Shown: piece by piece, positions 18,907 through 30,430 of the stretch
Numbering within the stretch: the stretch's first letter is position 1
How the letters are laid out: every line of letters begins with the position of its first letter
Assembly (NCBI RefSeq): GCF_000499845.2
Contig: NC_023749.2
Coordinates: forward strand, 34,058,017-34,122,016
Length of the DNA: 64,000 nt
Reading direction: 5' to 3'
Origin: Phaseolus vulgaris
Lineage: Eukaryota; Streptophyta; Magnoliopsida; Fabales; Fabaceae
The notes under the pieces: model-generated
Told to the model about the DNA's origin: nothing
The model's database searches: none
Seen by the model: only the letters and a program-made list of their open reading frames with translations
Made by a program: the position numbers and the translations under genes

Positions 18907-19289
18907 CACAATAAGAAAATCAAGAAATAGAAACCAATTTTTAGATACCAAAATAATTAGTTGCCATAGTAACTAAATTAGAGATCATTTTAGAAACTAA
19001 AAACAAAAATTGGTTTCTAAATTAGTTTATATTATTGTTAAATAGTTTCTAAATTGGTATCTAATTAGCAACCAAGGTTTTTGCTACCAAATTTAGAAAC
19101 TAAATAATTTGTAGTTAAAACATTGGTTGCTAAATAGATACCAATTTAAAAACTATTTAACAATAATATAAACTAATTTAGAAACCATTTTTTTTTTAGT
19201 TTCTAAAATGATCTCTAATTTAGTTACTATGACAACTGATTATTTTGGTCTCTAAAAATTGGTTTCTATTTCATGATTTTCTTGTAGTG
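18907..19289. mobile_element. Long-hairpin MITE with CACTA-like ends
   Basis: The two halves are inverted copies of each other across about 383 bp: GAAATAGAAACCAATTTTTA near 18924 is answered by its complement near 19254, and the match runs almost to the centre near 19100. The ends are CACAATAAGAAAATC and GATTTTCTTGTAGTG. The flanking triplets AGA and AGG may be a 3-bp duplication with one change. It is non-coding and could fold as one long stem. Confidence 0.75.
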
Positions 19290-20378
19290 AGGGAGGAACC
19301 CTAGAAAGAAGTCATCCAAGGAGAAACATTTTGGATCTCTTTCTTTTGCTTTGGTGCATGTAATGGCCACCATGAGTGACTAATTCCTTTCTTTTGGGAT
19401 TGATTGTAATCTTTTCAAACATTGATGAATCTTGGTAGTGTTGATATATGATATTTTCTTCTTCTTTTGATATTGGTATTGTAATTTTATTCTTAAAGCT
19501 TGAAGTTTTATTCATGAACTTTATTTTGTATTTTGTGTTTAAAGCTTGAATATTTATTCATGAAATTGATTCTTGAATTTAACTGAAAAGTACTTTTAAT
19601 AATCTGACTTAAATGAGAATACTTGATATGTTTTGATACTAGACATAGATTAGAATATATGAATTGCTATATAACATCTTTTCTTAATAAATTTTTTTTC
19701 TAAATATTTGAGAAATTAATGGCTATGAGAAAATCTTAATAATTTCATAATTGAGAGATCAATATGAAATACTCTTATATGTTGCATCAACATCAATTAA
19801 TTCAAAGTATTGTACGAAAGATTAACTTCAATCCCAATTTTATCAATTGCTATTTTAATCATTTACTTTGTTTTCCTCTAATTTTCATGCAAATTTATTT
19901 TTACAATACCAATATTTTCTCAATTAAACTTTTCACATCGTTCCATATTTAGTGAATGTTATACATTAAAGTCTTAAAAGAACGGTTCCTTGTGGGTTTG
20001 ATTTTTGTCTTTTGAAGTCAAATTATTACTTCTGACTCAATACACTTGTGAAACCTGTAATACAAGCCTGTAATTCTTCTGAATCAATACACTTGTGAAA
20101 ATTATAAGTCAACAACATACAAGCCTGTAATTCTTCACTGTGTGAAGCCTTACCTTGTGAGCTTTACTTATGCTATTTCTAAGAGTGTTCTTTTGTTATC
20201 TTGAGTGGTCTTGTTCTCTGGGTGAGATAAAGTAGATAAAATCAGAAGTGGTTGGTGTACTCATTTGTAACTTGAAGAAGTTAGTGTACTCATCGTAAGC
20301 AATTGTTTTGTTCAGTGAAACCTCTAAAGATGCCTATTTAAGCGAGAACTGGACATAGTCCAATTTTGAAGTTAACCA
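19290..20378. other. Non-coding AT-rich region
   Basis: I see no gene. Short direct repeats are present, such as AAAGCTTGAA...TTTATTCATGAA near 19495 and 19540, and AATACACTTGTGAAA near 20038 and 20085. Nothing suggests a defined element. Confidence 0.5.
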
Positions 20379-21420
20379 CACTAGTGAAAAATGTATAAAC
20401 AAGTGCGGTTTATTTCGTGTGGCTTTACGCTCAAACGCTTTCATAAAAAACATGGTGGCATTTTTGTAATTAAGTTCATTTACAAGTGCGACTATTTGTA
20501 CAACTGCCCTTGTAAATCAAAACGCTTGATTTACAAGGGCGGCTATTTGTATAGCTGCCCTCGTAAATAAAAAACGCTTGATTTACAGGGGTGGCTATTT
20601 GTATAGCCGCCCTTGTAAATCAAAACGCTTGATTTACAAATGCGGCTTTAAAAATAACCGCCCTTGTAAATCAAAACGCTTGATTTACGAATGTGGTTTT
20701 ACAAATAACCGCTTTCTTAAAACCTTTTTAACCCTAATCCAGAAACGCGCCACTTACGTTTTGATACTCTCATTTCTCTCGCGCTTCGTTTCTCTTATGT
20801 GCCTCCTCCATTAACTGTGTTCCCTCTTTTCTTCCTCTCTTCTTTGCATTGTCTTCGTGCCATCGACAAGCATTGTCTTCCTCTCTTCTTCTTCACCATT
20901 GATTTTTGTATTTTTTGCGTTTCTCTTATGTTTTGTTTTATGCCATTTCTAAGGTGATGCTTGGGAAGGTTTTTGTTTGCGCTTTCTGTTGTGCCTTCCT
21001 CGTCATTGTTGCCACCTTGCTCCGTCATATATTTGTGTTTCATTGGAGAATTTTTATTTGCGTTTTCTGGACGTCTATTGGGATGAAATACGAAGATGTG
21101 TAATATGGATGCACCAAGAGATCAAAAGAAATGATAAAATAATGACCATGTTCTTCGAAAAAGATCAAAGTTAAGAACATTGATTAGAAACTCAATCAAC
21201 AGCGAAACAGAAAAGAAACCCTAAACGTCTCTCGTAAATGCGATTTATAAATGCGGCTATGTAAATAGCCGCATTTATAAATTGAATTTACCAATGCGGC
21301 TATATATATAACCGCCTTCTTTTCTCTTCCATTTACAAATGTGTGCTCATCAAATGTGGTTATATAGTCACCCTTATAAATGTAAAATAGCAGCACTCGT
21401 TTTGCTTTTTTACACCAGTG
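20379..21420. mobile_element. Non-autonomous CACTA element (CACTA-2)
   Basis: The left end is CACTAGTGAAAAATG and the right end TTTTTTACACCAGTG, with a CCA duplication at 20376-20378 and 21421-21423. Subterminal arrays of GATTTACAAGGGCGGCTATT-type inverted units lie at 20465-20720, and related units at 21235-21400. The layout matches CACTA-1 (8193-10337), including an ACGCGCCAC-T/C block at the inner edge of the left array. The interior has no transposase. Confidence 0.88.
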
Positions 21421-22343
21421 CCAGTACAAATCTTCATTGTGTTGTTTGTTGTTTGATCGATGATCTAGTCTAGTTTGTTGAAAAGAGTTTACAGGTTTTA
21501 TTCAACCCTTTCTAGAGCTAGTTGTTTCAATAAAAAAGCAATATGTGAATCAGATCCCCCTGCCTCTCTCCATAACTAAATATTTATATATTGGTCCCTG
21601 CGCACTCATAATCCTTGTTAAGTAGAGTGAGTGTTTTGATTCTTCCACTTATTCCTATTTTCTATGCGCATTTGCGGCCACCTGGCCATCAGTCATCACC
21701 TCTTCATATCCTTTTGTGTTTTCCTCGTTTTCCCTTTCTATATTTTTACTGGTTATATACATATAACCATACAACAAAGATTAATAAACCTAAACGTATC
21801 TTTACTTTCACCTTTAGCAAACCTATATTTCAATGCCATGCTTTGAAGTTGATTTTTCACTCTCAAACAGCTATTGGCTCAATTTTTCTTCAAAAAATTT
21901 AAGTAATTTCATAAAAGGTAGGAAAAGGTTCAATTACAGGAACTCAAACGGATGAAACCTCGTAATACAATCATTTTCCAACCTTAAACAAACTCTCCCC
22001 GCTTCCTAATCATAAACCCTTTCTTAACCTATAACCTTCCTCTAACAAGCCATTAATTTATAGATTGTTTCCTTTTCTGCCAACATATTGATTCATTTTC
22101 AATCCAAATAAATAATGACTACAAACCTAAATATAAGTCAGATTATATTTGTTAAAGATGTTGTTATACTAAATATTGGTCAAAGCAACAGACGTTTAAA
22201 CAATGTCTAATGTTGGCATTCACATTTTGAATCTTCGAAAAGAATTATACCAAGAAACAAAGAAAAAATCCTCAAAATAAAAGAAAATGCTTTCTGCACA
22301 AAAAAATTTCATCTAACTATCTATATGTCTGCATCAGTCTAAT
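21421..22343. other. Intergenic region before the SAUR cluster
   Basis: No ORF here looks real. The right end includes the probable 3' untranslated region of the first SAUR gene, with a DST-like ATAGATAG...TTTTGTG on minus near 22290-22320. Confidence 0.5.
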
Positions 22344-22619
22344 TTACAGGTCACTCAAGTGAGAGATGACGGTTAGGAACTCATCCTCCTTTGTGAGACA
22401 ATCCATTGGATGGTGATACCCAAATTCCTCCAAAGCTAGTTTCAAAAAATCTTGAAAGGAAGGTTGGTTCAAGTATGATACAGGAATGAGAAATCTGTTC
22501 ATTTTCAGTCCAACATAGACTCCAAGGTAGCCCTTCGGCACATCCACAGCTTTTGAAGATGTTTGGTTTGAAACAAACAATGTCTTTCTAATTCCAGGTA
22601 AAGGAAAACTCAATGTCAT
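22344..22619 (-). CDS. SAUR-like auxin-responsive protein, altered C-terminus (SAUR-1)
   Basis: The 91-residue single-exon ORF begins with a SAUR leader ([10 protein letters not shown]) and the core [20 protein letters not shown], then [20 protein letters not shown] and GYHHP. The family's GGLTIPC block is replaced by MDCLT and joins directly to [12 protein letters not shown], so four or five residues look deleted in frame. SAUR proteins are small plant proteins that promote cell expansion, known to inhibit PP2C-D phosphatases at the plasma membrane. The nearest relatives are the three genes to the right. A minus-strand TATA lies at 22747-22759. It may be divergent or non-functional. Confidence 0.85.
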   Translation of the reverse strand: MTLSFPLPGIRKTLFVSNQTSSKAVDVPKGYLGVYVGLKMNRFLIPVSYLNQPSFQDFLKLALEEFGYHHPMDCLTKEDEFLTVISHLSDL

Positions 22620-22746
22620 CGTTTGTGTTTACACTTGGGAAGGGAATGTGAGAAAGGCCTGTGTGAAGAAGCTTCAAGTCTTTGAACTTCAAAATGTTTT
22701 AGGATATGAACGATTTTGGTTGTCCTAAATGCTTGCATCAACGAAC

Positions 22747-22759
22747 ATATATATAAAAG
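22747..22759 (-). promoter_or_regulatory. TATA box of SAUR-1
   Basis: CTTTTATATATATG on minus lies about 130 bp upstream of the ATG. Confidence 0.6.
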
Positions 22760-22839
22760 AAATTATTTGTAACAGATCGTTGGCTACATGAATCAAAGAG
22801 GTAAGAGAACTGTGACGCAAGATTCATGGGAGCAACAGG

Positions 22840-22845
22840 GAGACA
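22840..22845 (-). promoter_or_regulatory. Auxin response element candidate of SAUR-1
   Basis: TGTCTC on minus, the canonical ARF-binding hexamer, lies about 80 bp upstream of the TATA box. A hexamer can occur by chance, but the position fits. Confidence 0.45.
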
Positions 22846-23138
22846 AGGACTTTCTCTACTGCTTGAAATATAACAGATGCATTCCACATAATGATCTACG
22901 ATATTTCGTTATCCCTTTCTTTATAATTTATCACCCACAATATACATTCCAGCTGCAATCCAACATAATTTGAGAAAACATGTTTACAGCATGTCTATAA
23001 AATTATAGAATACCGATTAATGAATGAACAATAGTTAGGATTCAGTTTTGTTACATGTGGAAACTTTATGTTGGTCAATGTTTAATAAGGTGGGGTTTCA
23101 CACGTCCATTCAACTCTATCCTTAATAGAGGCAGTGAA

Positions 23139-23152
23139 GACAACACCATGTG
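23139..23152 (+). promoter_or_regulatory. Shared SAUR upstream box (SAUR-2)
   Basis: GACAACACCATGTG lies about 95 bp upstream of the TATA box and is found exactly upstream of SAUR-4 (25900-25913). SAUR-3 has the close variant GACAACGCCACATG on its strand (25310-25297). Position and orientation are similar in all three. Confidence 0.5.
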
Positions 23153-23233
23153 ATATCTCATGCGTATGCCCTCTATCCTTTAACACTATTCTTCTCAGGG
23201 ATTTGGATTTCCTTCCCACACAATCTTAAAAAC

Positions 23234-23244
23234 TATATATATAT
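23234..23244 (+). promoter_or_regulatory. TATA box of SAUR-2
   Basis: CTATATATATATC lies about 110 bp before the ATG at 23352. Confidence 0.65.
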
Positions 23245-23351
23245 CCCTTGTCTTAACAAACAACACATGCAATTGCAACCCTCAAGTTCAACACTTAGAT
23301 TCCTTCCTTCAAGATTATAGATTCGTCTACTTCATTCAATCAAGCACAAAA

Positions 23352-23624
23352 ATGGGTTTCCGATTACCTGCTATTCGACGAGCATCATTCACAGCTAGCC
23401 AAGCAGCTTCAAAATCTTCAGAAGTCCCAAAGGGCTATCTTGCAGTGTATGTTGGAGAGAAACAAAAGCGGTTTATGATTCCCATATCATACTTGAACCA
23501 ACCTTCATTTCAAGGCTTGTTGAGTCAGGCTGAAGATGAATTTGGATATGATCATCCCATGGGTGGCCTCACAATTCCTTGCACCGAAGACGTCTTCCAA
23601 CGTATAACTTCTTTCATCAATTGA
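23352..23624 (+). CDS. SAUR auxin-responsive protein (SAUR-2)
   Basis: This 90-residue intronless ORF has every SAUR block: [12 protein letters not shown] leader, [53 protein letters not shown] and [12 protein letters not shown]. Length and layout match the family. The start is the only ATG in a sensible position, about 110 bp after a TATA box. The product is expected to act in auxin-driven cell growth. Head-to-tail and inverted neighbours of the same family show a local expansion. A DST-like motif follows in the 3' region. I cannot name the exact family member. Confidence 0.97.
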   Translation: MGFRLPAIRRASFTASQAASKSSEVPKGYLAVYVGEKQKRFMIPISYLNQPSFQGLLSQAEDEFGYDHPMGGLTIPCTEDVFQRITSFIN

Positions 23625-23641
23625 CAATATATCTCACTCTT

Positions 23642-23676
23642 GAAGACTGACATAGATTAGTGGAGAAATTTTGTAC
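23642..23676 (+). promoter_or_regulatory. DST-like mRNA instability element of SAUR-2
   Basis: CATAGATTA is followed after seven bases by AATTTTGTA, and preceded by AAG plus five bases. This is close to the known SAUR DST pattern (GGAG-N5-CATAGAT-box-N7-CATTTTGTA), with the first box weakened. Confidence 0.65.
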
Positions 23677-23777
23677 AATAGGCATCTCCTAGCTTGTAAT
23701 CCTTTTTCCCTTTCTCGAGAAAGAGGGAAATGAAACAGAATGACAAATTCAAATTGTATAATTCTTTTGTTTATATG

Positions 23778-23830
23778 CCATGAATTCAATCACTAAAGCA
23801 GCTCCTCCGTATTTTCTGTTTAGTTTCAGT
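23778..23830 (+). repeat. SAUR-2 3' flank, inverted copy at 24620-24672
   Basis: GAATTCAATCACTAAAGCAG followed by CTCCTCCGTA(T/G)TTTCT occurs here on plus and, slightly changed, on minus near 24672-24635. It shows that SAUR-2 and SAUR-3 are tail-to-tail copies whose flanks were duplicated with them. Confidence 0.65.
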
Positions 23831-23864
23831 CTGTACTCTTTGCTTAATGGATAACAAATTTCAC

Positions 23865-23965
23865 AATTTAGGAGACTAACAATAGGCGTCTTCTCAACAT
23901 GTAAACATCTCCCTTTCTATGGACAAACCTTTAGAATCACAAATTCATATTTCGTATAGCATATA
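23865..23965 (+). repeat. Orphan SAUR 3' flank remnant
   Basis: GGAGACTAACAATAGGCGTC and the text after it (TCTTCTCAACATGTA, ATCTCCCTTTCT, ACAAATTCATATTTC) match the region downstream of SAUR-4 at 26445-26540. No SAUR coding region precedes it, so it may mark a lost gene copy. Confidence 0.55.
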
Positions 23966-24757
23966 TTTACTTGGTTAATTAACAATACTATGTCAATGAT
24001 ACATATACCGCTATGCATCATTGAACCGAGTAAAAATTCTTTCGCAGGGAATTCAATTGCCACTCTCTCTCTGGATCTCTTCATTACTACTTTTCTATTT
24101 AACTTGTAATGTATAAATCTTTAAATTATAACTGTGACTCTTTTCCATTGGATAAATTGATTAATAACAAGTGCAAAGTGCGATATGTGACTTTGAATGA
24201 TCTGCAAATTTTTCTGATGGAGATATCAATAGATTAGAGAAAAGATTTGTACATATGGCTTTTTTTTTTATTATATACTCATAACACCATCATTCCAAAA
24301 TTTAACTTGATACATATATACCAGCGTGAGTCACAATTTTGATGCAAATGAAGAAACGGTTTTGCTCATGACTCTTGTTCTATTCGTTTGATAACTTTAA
24401 ACCTATGCTTCTTTCATTGTAAGAACATAGTTTCTGAAGGCATAGGATTACAATGAGACATAGCATTCATGAATGATATAAGAGAAAGCTTTCGTAACAG
24501 GAGTAGGCCACCTCTATTATTCATAAAAGAAGAAATTGATGTAAAGCACAATTTTATGTTTTCCTTATCAGTATAAAGTCTTGCTTTTTAGCAGAATTCA
24601 ACCATGGTCATACAAGTGCAGATTTAAACTTAAAAAGAAACTACGGAGGAGCCGCTTGAGTGGTTGAATTCAATTTAATTAAAAAAAGTTATATACAAGG
24701 ATTTTTATCATCTTTACAAGAAAAGGAGATGTTTACAAACTCAGAAGATCCTTATTG
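23966..24757. other. Spacer between SAUR-2 and SAUR-3
   Basis: It is AT-rich and non-coding apart from the inverted flank copy near 24620-24680. Confidence 0.55.
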
Positions 24758-24792
24758 TGCAAAATGCCTCTACTAATCTATGTTAGTCTCCT
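24758..24792 (-). promoter_or_regulatory. DST mRNA instability element of SAUR-3
   Basis: On minus it reads GGAG, five bases, CATAGATTA, seven bases, CATTTTGCA. This matches both the boxes and the spacing of the DST element described for SAUR transcripts, which directs rapid mRNA decay. Confidence 0.8.
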
Positions 24793-24810
24793 AAAGAGTG
24801 AGATATAAGG

Positions 24811-25083
24811 TCAATTCAAGCATGAAGTTATACGTTGGAAGACATCTTCGCTGCAAGGAATTGTGAGACCACCCATGGGATGATCATATCCAAACTCTTC
24901 CTCAGCTTGACTCAACAACTCCTGAACCGAAGGTTGGTTCAAGTATGCTACGGGGATCACAAACCATTTCATTTTCTCTCCTACATAGACTGCAAGATGG
25001 CCCTTTTGTGCATCCACTGCTTTAGAAGATGCTTGATTTGCTTCGAATAAGGCCTTTCTGATAACAGGTAAACGAAAACCCAT
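24811..25083 (-). CDS. SAUR auxin-responsive protein (SAUR-3)
   Basis: This is a 90-residue intronless SAUR with the blocks [63 protein letters not shown] and [12 protein letters not shown]. Two usually conserved positions differ: the proline of VPKG is glutamine, and the KRF of the core is KWF. It lies tail-to-tail with SAUR-2. On its strand there is a TATA box at 25200-25191, a TGTCTC at 25293-25288, and the shared upstream box. The role should be as for other SAURs, cell-expansion control. Confidence 0.96.
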   Translation of the reverse strand: MGFRLPVIRKALFEANQASSKAVDAQKGHLAVYVGEKMKWFVIPVAYLNQPSVQELLSQAEEEFGYDHPMGGLTIPCSEDVFQRITSCLN

Positions 25084-25190
25084 TGTTGTATTGATTTGAG
25101 AAGATAACGGATATAGGAGAAGTCTTGAGAACTTTGAATGGTTTCGGATGCGAATGATTTGTAGTGATCCTAAATGCTTGAATAAGTGAA

Positions 25191-25200
25191 TATATATACA
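25191..25200 (-). promoter_or_regulatory. TATA box of SAUR-3
   Basis: TGTATATATATTC on minus lies about 110 bp upstream of the ATG at 25083. Confidence 0.6.
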
Positions 25201-25287
25201 GATAAAAGGTTATGAAAAAACTATGAATTGGTTACTTGAATTATTGGCGAAGGAGGGAAATAAAATAGGACTCATGGGACCAAATGA

Positions 25288-25310
25288 GAGACATGGCATG
25301 TGGCGTTGTC
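25288..25310 (-). promoter_or_regulatory. Auxin response element and shared box of SAUR-3
   Basis: On minus, GACAACGCCACATG (25310-25297) is followed within a few bases by TGTCTC (25293-25288). TGTCTC is the known ARF hexamer. The first box is a variant of the one upstream of SAUR-2 and SAUR-4. Confidence 0.55.
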
Positions 25311-25899
25311 TTTGAGGGCTTTCTGAATAATCAACGTATCATGTTAGCATGTACATAATAGAAATGACCCACCTTTTGGATCTACGAAAAAGAAGTGTAA
25401 TTTGATCTTATCGACACTAGCTTACTCAGGGTGGTGGGAGCGAGGAACTTCTTTTATTCAAATTTCATGTTATGTTTGTTGGAATTTGATGTACATAAAA
25501 TGTGGTTCATAATGCCTCGTGATGCGGACAATTATTCAACGTTGGTTCTCTTATGATCACAGTGGAGCTATAAGGTATAGGACAGAGCCAAACCTTATAT
25601 ATAATGTTCACAGTTGGCCATGAGATGACTCAAGAAAACAACATCACACGGTATGGCCGCAGAAGTCGTTTTCAGGGATTAGGACACTGAGTGAGAGAGC
25701 ATTGCGATAATGATCGTGAAATTACTCACCTATGTTTGTCCATGCATTGCCATAAAGCTAATTTAATGGTGGATAAGCTTTAGACATACCACATACTTCC
25801 TCAAATATTTGAGATGACATTTCCATTCAAAACTACATATCTCGGATGTATCATCAAATAGTATCACAGTGACAGACAGCAACTACTAAACCTTAATCA
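25311..25899. other. Spacer between the divergent SAUR-3 and SAUR-4
   Basis: No ORF is credible. The two genes are divergent, so this spacer may carry regulatory sites for both. Confidence 0.5.
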
Positions 25900-25913
25900 G
25901 ACAACACCATGTG
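25900..25913 (+). promoter_or_regulatory. Shared SAUR upstream box (SAUR-4)
   Basis: GACAACACCATGTG is identical to the box at 23139-23152 and sits about 90 bp before the TATA box, as in SAUR-2. Confidence 0.5.
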
Positions 25914-26003
25914 CCCTTGTCTTTCAATTGGTCCAATTACTCCCATTGCGTATCCCTCCTTCAATAATTCATGCAGCCAATGATGTCTTATCTATTCATT
26001 TCT

Positions 26004-26012
26004 CTATATATT
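26004..26012 (+). promoter_or_regulatory. TATA box of SAUR-4
   Basis: CTATATATTC lies about 110 bp before the ATG at 26123. Confidence 0.6.
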
Positions 26013-26122
26013 CATGGCTAATTTATAGGATCAACGCAGATCATTGACATCCAAGAGCATTCAAAACTCAAGAGCTTATTCTCAAGACTTTTCGTAAACC
26101 ATTCTCATCCCAAATCAACACA

Positions 26123-26395
26123 ATGGGGTTTCGTTTACATGGTATCCGAAAGGCTTTATTTGCAACAAATCAAGTATCTTCAAAACCAGGGGATGTGCCA
26201 AAGGACTATCTTGCAGTCTATGTCGGAGAGAAAATGAAGCGGTTTGTAGTCCCCTTATCATACTTGAATCAACCTTCATTTCAGGATTTGTTGAATGAAA
26301 CTGTTGAAGAGTTCGGATATGAACATCCCATTGGTGGCCTCACAATTCCTTGCAGTGAAGATGTCTTCCGACGTATAACGTGTTGCTTCAATTGA
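26123..26395 (+). CDS. SAUR auxin-responsive protein (SAUR-4)
   Basis: This 90-residue intronless ORF has the leader [12 protein letters not shown], the core [16 protein letters not shown], then [33 protein letters not shown] and [12 protein letters not shown]. The family's PKG(Y/H) is PKDY here. It is divergent from SAUR-3 and has the same TATA spacing, the shared upstream box and a well-formed DST element downstream. Expected product: a short-lived growth regulator made quickly after auxin. Confidence 0.97.
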   Translation: MGFRLHGIRKALFATNQVSSKPGDVPKDYLAVYVGEKMKRFVVPLSYLNQPSFQDLLNETVEEFGYEHPIGGLTIPCSEDVFRRITCCFN

Positions 26396-26414
26396 CAAAT
26401 AGTAGTATACTTTT

Positions 26415-26449
26415 GGACACTGACATAGATTAATGAAGACATTTTTTAA
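26415..26449 (+). promoter_or_regulatory. DST mRNA instability element of SAUR-4
   Basis: GGAC, five bases, CATAGATTA, seven bases, CATTTTTTA: the same spacing as SAUR-3 and the published SAUR pattern. Confidence 0.75.
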
Positions 26450-27600
26450 CATAGACGTCTTCTCAACTTGTAGAGATCTCCCTTTCTTGAGGAAGAGAGG
26501 GGAAAGACCATTCAAATGACAAATTCATATTTCTTAGAGCATTTCTTTGTATGGTTAAACCGCACTCTGTCAATACTATATACACACAAACCTTCCTTCT
26601 GTGTCATTGTAATGATTTACAATTGTTTCATACAATTTATTTTCTCTCTCTCTAACACCTGTGCCTTCCTACTTTTCTCTTTGACTCATTTATGGTCCTG
26701 ATTCCTTTAGCTTAAAGTCTACTTTGTATCAGAATGCAAAAACTGGGACATCTTCCTAGCCAGTAATAGTTTGCAGGATCATTGACTTCTTAACGCCATA
26801 TCAGAATCTATTTTTAAGCCCGTTTAAATTCACTTCTAAATAGTTAGTCTAGAAAATGTGTTCTGGAAGTTTCTATATGATTATAAGTATTTGATGGTAT
26901 TTATAATCAATTTTACGTTGAATATTAAACCAATAATTATTTGTCAAGTGGCTGTTATACAGTGTGGGAGTGGTTCAAAGTTAGGAATTATAGAAGTTTG
27001 GAAATTTGATTGTTTCAAGTGCATGCATGCATTCTGCTAATGCATAACCGAATATCTATATTGGGAATGACTGTCCTCTCTACCAAACAAAGGGACTATT
27101 TACTTGATAATTACAAAATATTTTATCCATACATCCATACTGGGAATATGTTATGATATTATTATTAATTTAACATTGTTATTATATAATAATTTAACAT
27201 TGTAGTGATTGAAAGTTTTATATAAGTATCTATATGAATATAATTATTAGCTTAATTATTTTAAAGTGTATATGTTTTTGTATTTATGTTCGATATAACT
27301 TAGAAAGTAAATATGTATTATAAATTTGATTTAGAAGATTCCAAGTTTTTATTTGATTATGCATTAGCAATTTTCCTGCACAGTTGATAAATCTTTGAAA
27401 GCTCCATTTTTTATTGCTCCAAAACTTTTCCAACACGCACAGTCCTCTTGAAAGCTAGTTTGGCAGTATGGTTGTTGGAAGCATCTACGCTTGACAAACA
27501 ATTTGTCCATAACAGCACAACAAGAGTCTAATTTCGTAGGTACGTGCTTTGAGATTTAAGTATAAAGCTTAAAACTAATTTAGAATTCAACGTTAACATA
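26450..27600. other. Intergenic region between SAUR-4 and the protease gene
   Basis: It is AT-rich without a credible ORF. The part nearest 27600 should be the promoter of the protease gene. Confidence 0.55.
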
Positions 27601-27601
27601 C

Positions 27602-27609
27602 CTATATAA
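27602..27609 (+). promoter_or_regulatory. TATA box of the cysteine protease gene
   Basis: CTATATAAAC lies about 100 bp upstream of the ATG at 27708, a normal plant distance. Confidence 0.7.
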
Positions 27610-27707
27610 ACACCAGAAACAATCCTAAATACCATAACAAATCTTTCACACACTTCACTCAGCGGCAAAGTAGTTATTCCAATTACTGTCACACTACACA
27701 AGCCACC

Positions 27708-28825
<1,118 letters not shown>

Positions 28826-28987
28826 TTATAACTTGTACACTACTCTTCATACCTAAACTTGTGTTTAACACTGTATTCTCTAATCAATTATTCACTAAAA
28901 AGGAAATGAAATTTAGTCATGTGAGTAATGATTTTATGGTGATGCATAATTTATATATGCTTTATATCTATTTATTTAATTAGTAAT

Positions 28988-29333
28988 TGTTAACGAACAT
29001 CTAACGCGCGCAATAGTATAAAAGGTTAGGCTTTCCTCCCTCATTGTGTTCGGAAACAATGGCAGAAGAATTACCAACCACGATTCCGTGTTGAATAAAC
29101 TTTAACATAATAAACTTTCAATGTTAGTTTGTGAGTTTTAAAATTAGAAGTTGTTCCGTATTCTTTCATAAGTCCTTACTGACTTGTGTCGGAGTGCAAA
29201 CTGCCATAAAACCTCCTTTGTCTCTACAGGTAAAGCCTCCAACAACCAAGAGAAGTGCAGATTCAAGGGGAGACAAGCGGAGCCTAAACTAACCATCAGA
29301 GTCAACCGACGACCATGTCAACCGGCAAGAACA
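28988..29333 (+). repeat. Outer gypsy 5' LTR (right end firm, left end guessed)
   Basis: The right end is set by ...GGCAAGAACA followed by the primer site TTTGGCGTCCACCGTAGGGC, as in the inner gypsy. The left end is a guess at TGTTAACGAAC. The segment holds a GTATAAAAGG box near 29017. At about 350 bp it would be short next to the 1.15-kb LTRs of the inner relative, so it may be truncated. Confidence 0.45.
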
Positions 29334-29403
29334 TTTGGCGTCCACCGTAGGGCCCGATAAAACTAGGACCCATCCACATTGGTAAACAAAGCAATCGAAA
29401 GGC

Positions 29404-29683
29404 ATGAGAAATACTCGACAAAGCGGTCCCGCTGGATCTGAAGAAGGCGATGCCCCCACAACCCAGCAGCTTATGGAGATCATCACAACTCTCCAAGAGA
29501 CAGTGGCGACAACCAGGGCTGAGCAGGTTCAAAACCAAGACCAGTTTAGGACTGAGTTGGATGCATTGCAGGAAGCTAATGAGGAACCAAGCAGAGCTAA
29601 TGAGGAATTGCACAGGAATTGGAAGTGCGCCACGGGCGATCAGTACCCACCTGTCCAAAATAGGGCCCGCACAATGCCCTTCT
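29404..29683 (+). pseudogene. Outer gypsy gag, first part
   Basis: The ATG at 29404 opens a coiled-coil-rich gag N-terminus (TTQQLMEIITTLQETVATTR). It is cut after RTMPF by copia-2 and resumes at 40250. Confidence 0.8.
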
Positions 29684-29981
29684 TGTAAAACAAGCAATCA
29701 CTCACACTTGAATTTTCTCTCTAAAGAACACACTCTTCTTTGAATTTCTCTCTATTGTATTTCTTTTTGTGGTGCATATTACAACTGAGAGAGCATCCTA
29801 TTTATAGGCTTTAGGAAGCTCTTCTAGAAAAATCTTCATTATGGCCTTAAAACCCCACTAACAACATAATTAAAATCCCACTCACAACCTTTGACCTTTT
29901 ACATATCCAAACTCTCATTCTACTCTTTTCTAGTAACTTCTAATTTTAAAACCCACAAATTACATTAAAGTTTATTCAACA
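29684..29981 (-). repeat. copia-2 3' LTR
   Basis: On minus it starts TGTTGAATAAAC and ends GTTTTACA. It follows a purine tract, TATGGGGGAGTTT. It is 298 bp, with a roughly 45-bp segment that the 5' copy lacks. Confidence 0.88.
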
Positions 29982-29997
29982 AAACTCCCCCATAAAC

Positions 29998-30430
29998 TTA
30001 AATGTTTCTACCATCCATCATGCCAATCATCTTCTTGAATTTGTCGAAAAGGACTTTCGGTAGTGGTTTTGTGAAGATATCCGCAACTTGATCCTGACTT
30101 GCCACATGCACCAATTCCACACTTCCTTTCTTCACATGATCACGAATAAAGTGAAAACGAACGTCAATGTGTTTGCTTCTTTCATGGTTCACTGGGTTCT
30201 TTGCCAACTCAATTGCTGATTTGTTATCAACTTGAATCACGGTTGCACCTAGTTGCTTTAGCTCCATCTTGCTCAACAAGTTTCTAAGCCATATCGCATG
30301 ACATACACACCAAGATGCTGCCACATATTTAGCTTCACACGTCGATAGCGTCACGATTGGTTGCTTCTTTGAAAGCCAAGAAAATGCTGTGTTTCCCATA
30401 AAGAATACATATCCCGATGTACTTTTCCTA
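29998..30430 (-). pseudogene. copia-2 RNase H
   Basis: It reads NTAFSWLSKKQPIVTLSTCE, then AKYVAASWCVCHAIWLRNLL, VDNKSAIELAKNPVNHERSK and DHVKKGS, ending QVADIFTKPLPK. These are the usual copia RNase H blocks. One frame change near 30430 separates it from the reverse transcriptase. Confidence 0.9.
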
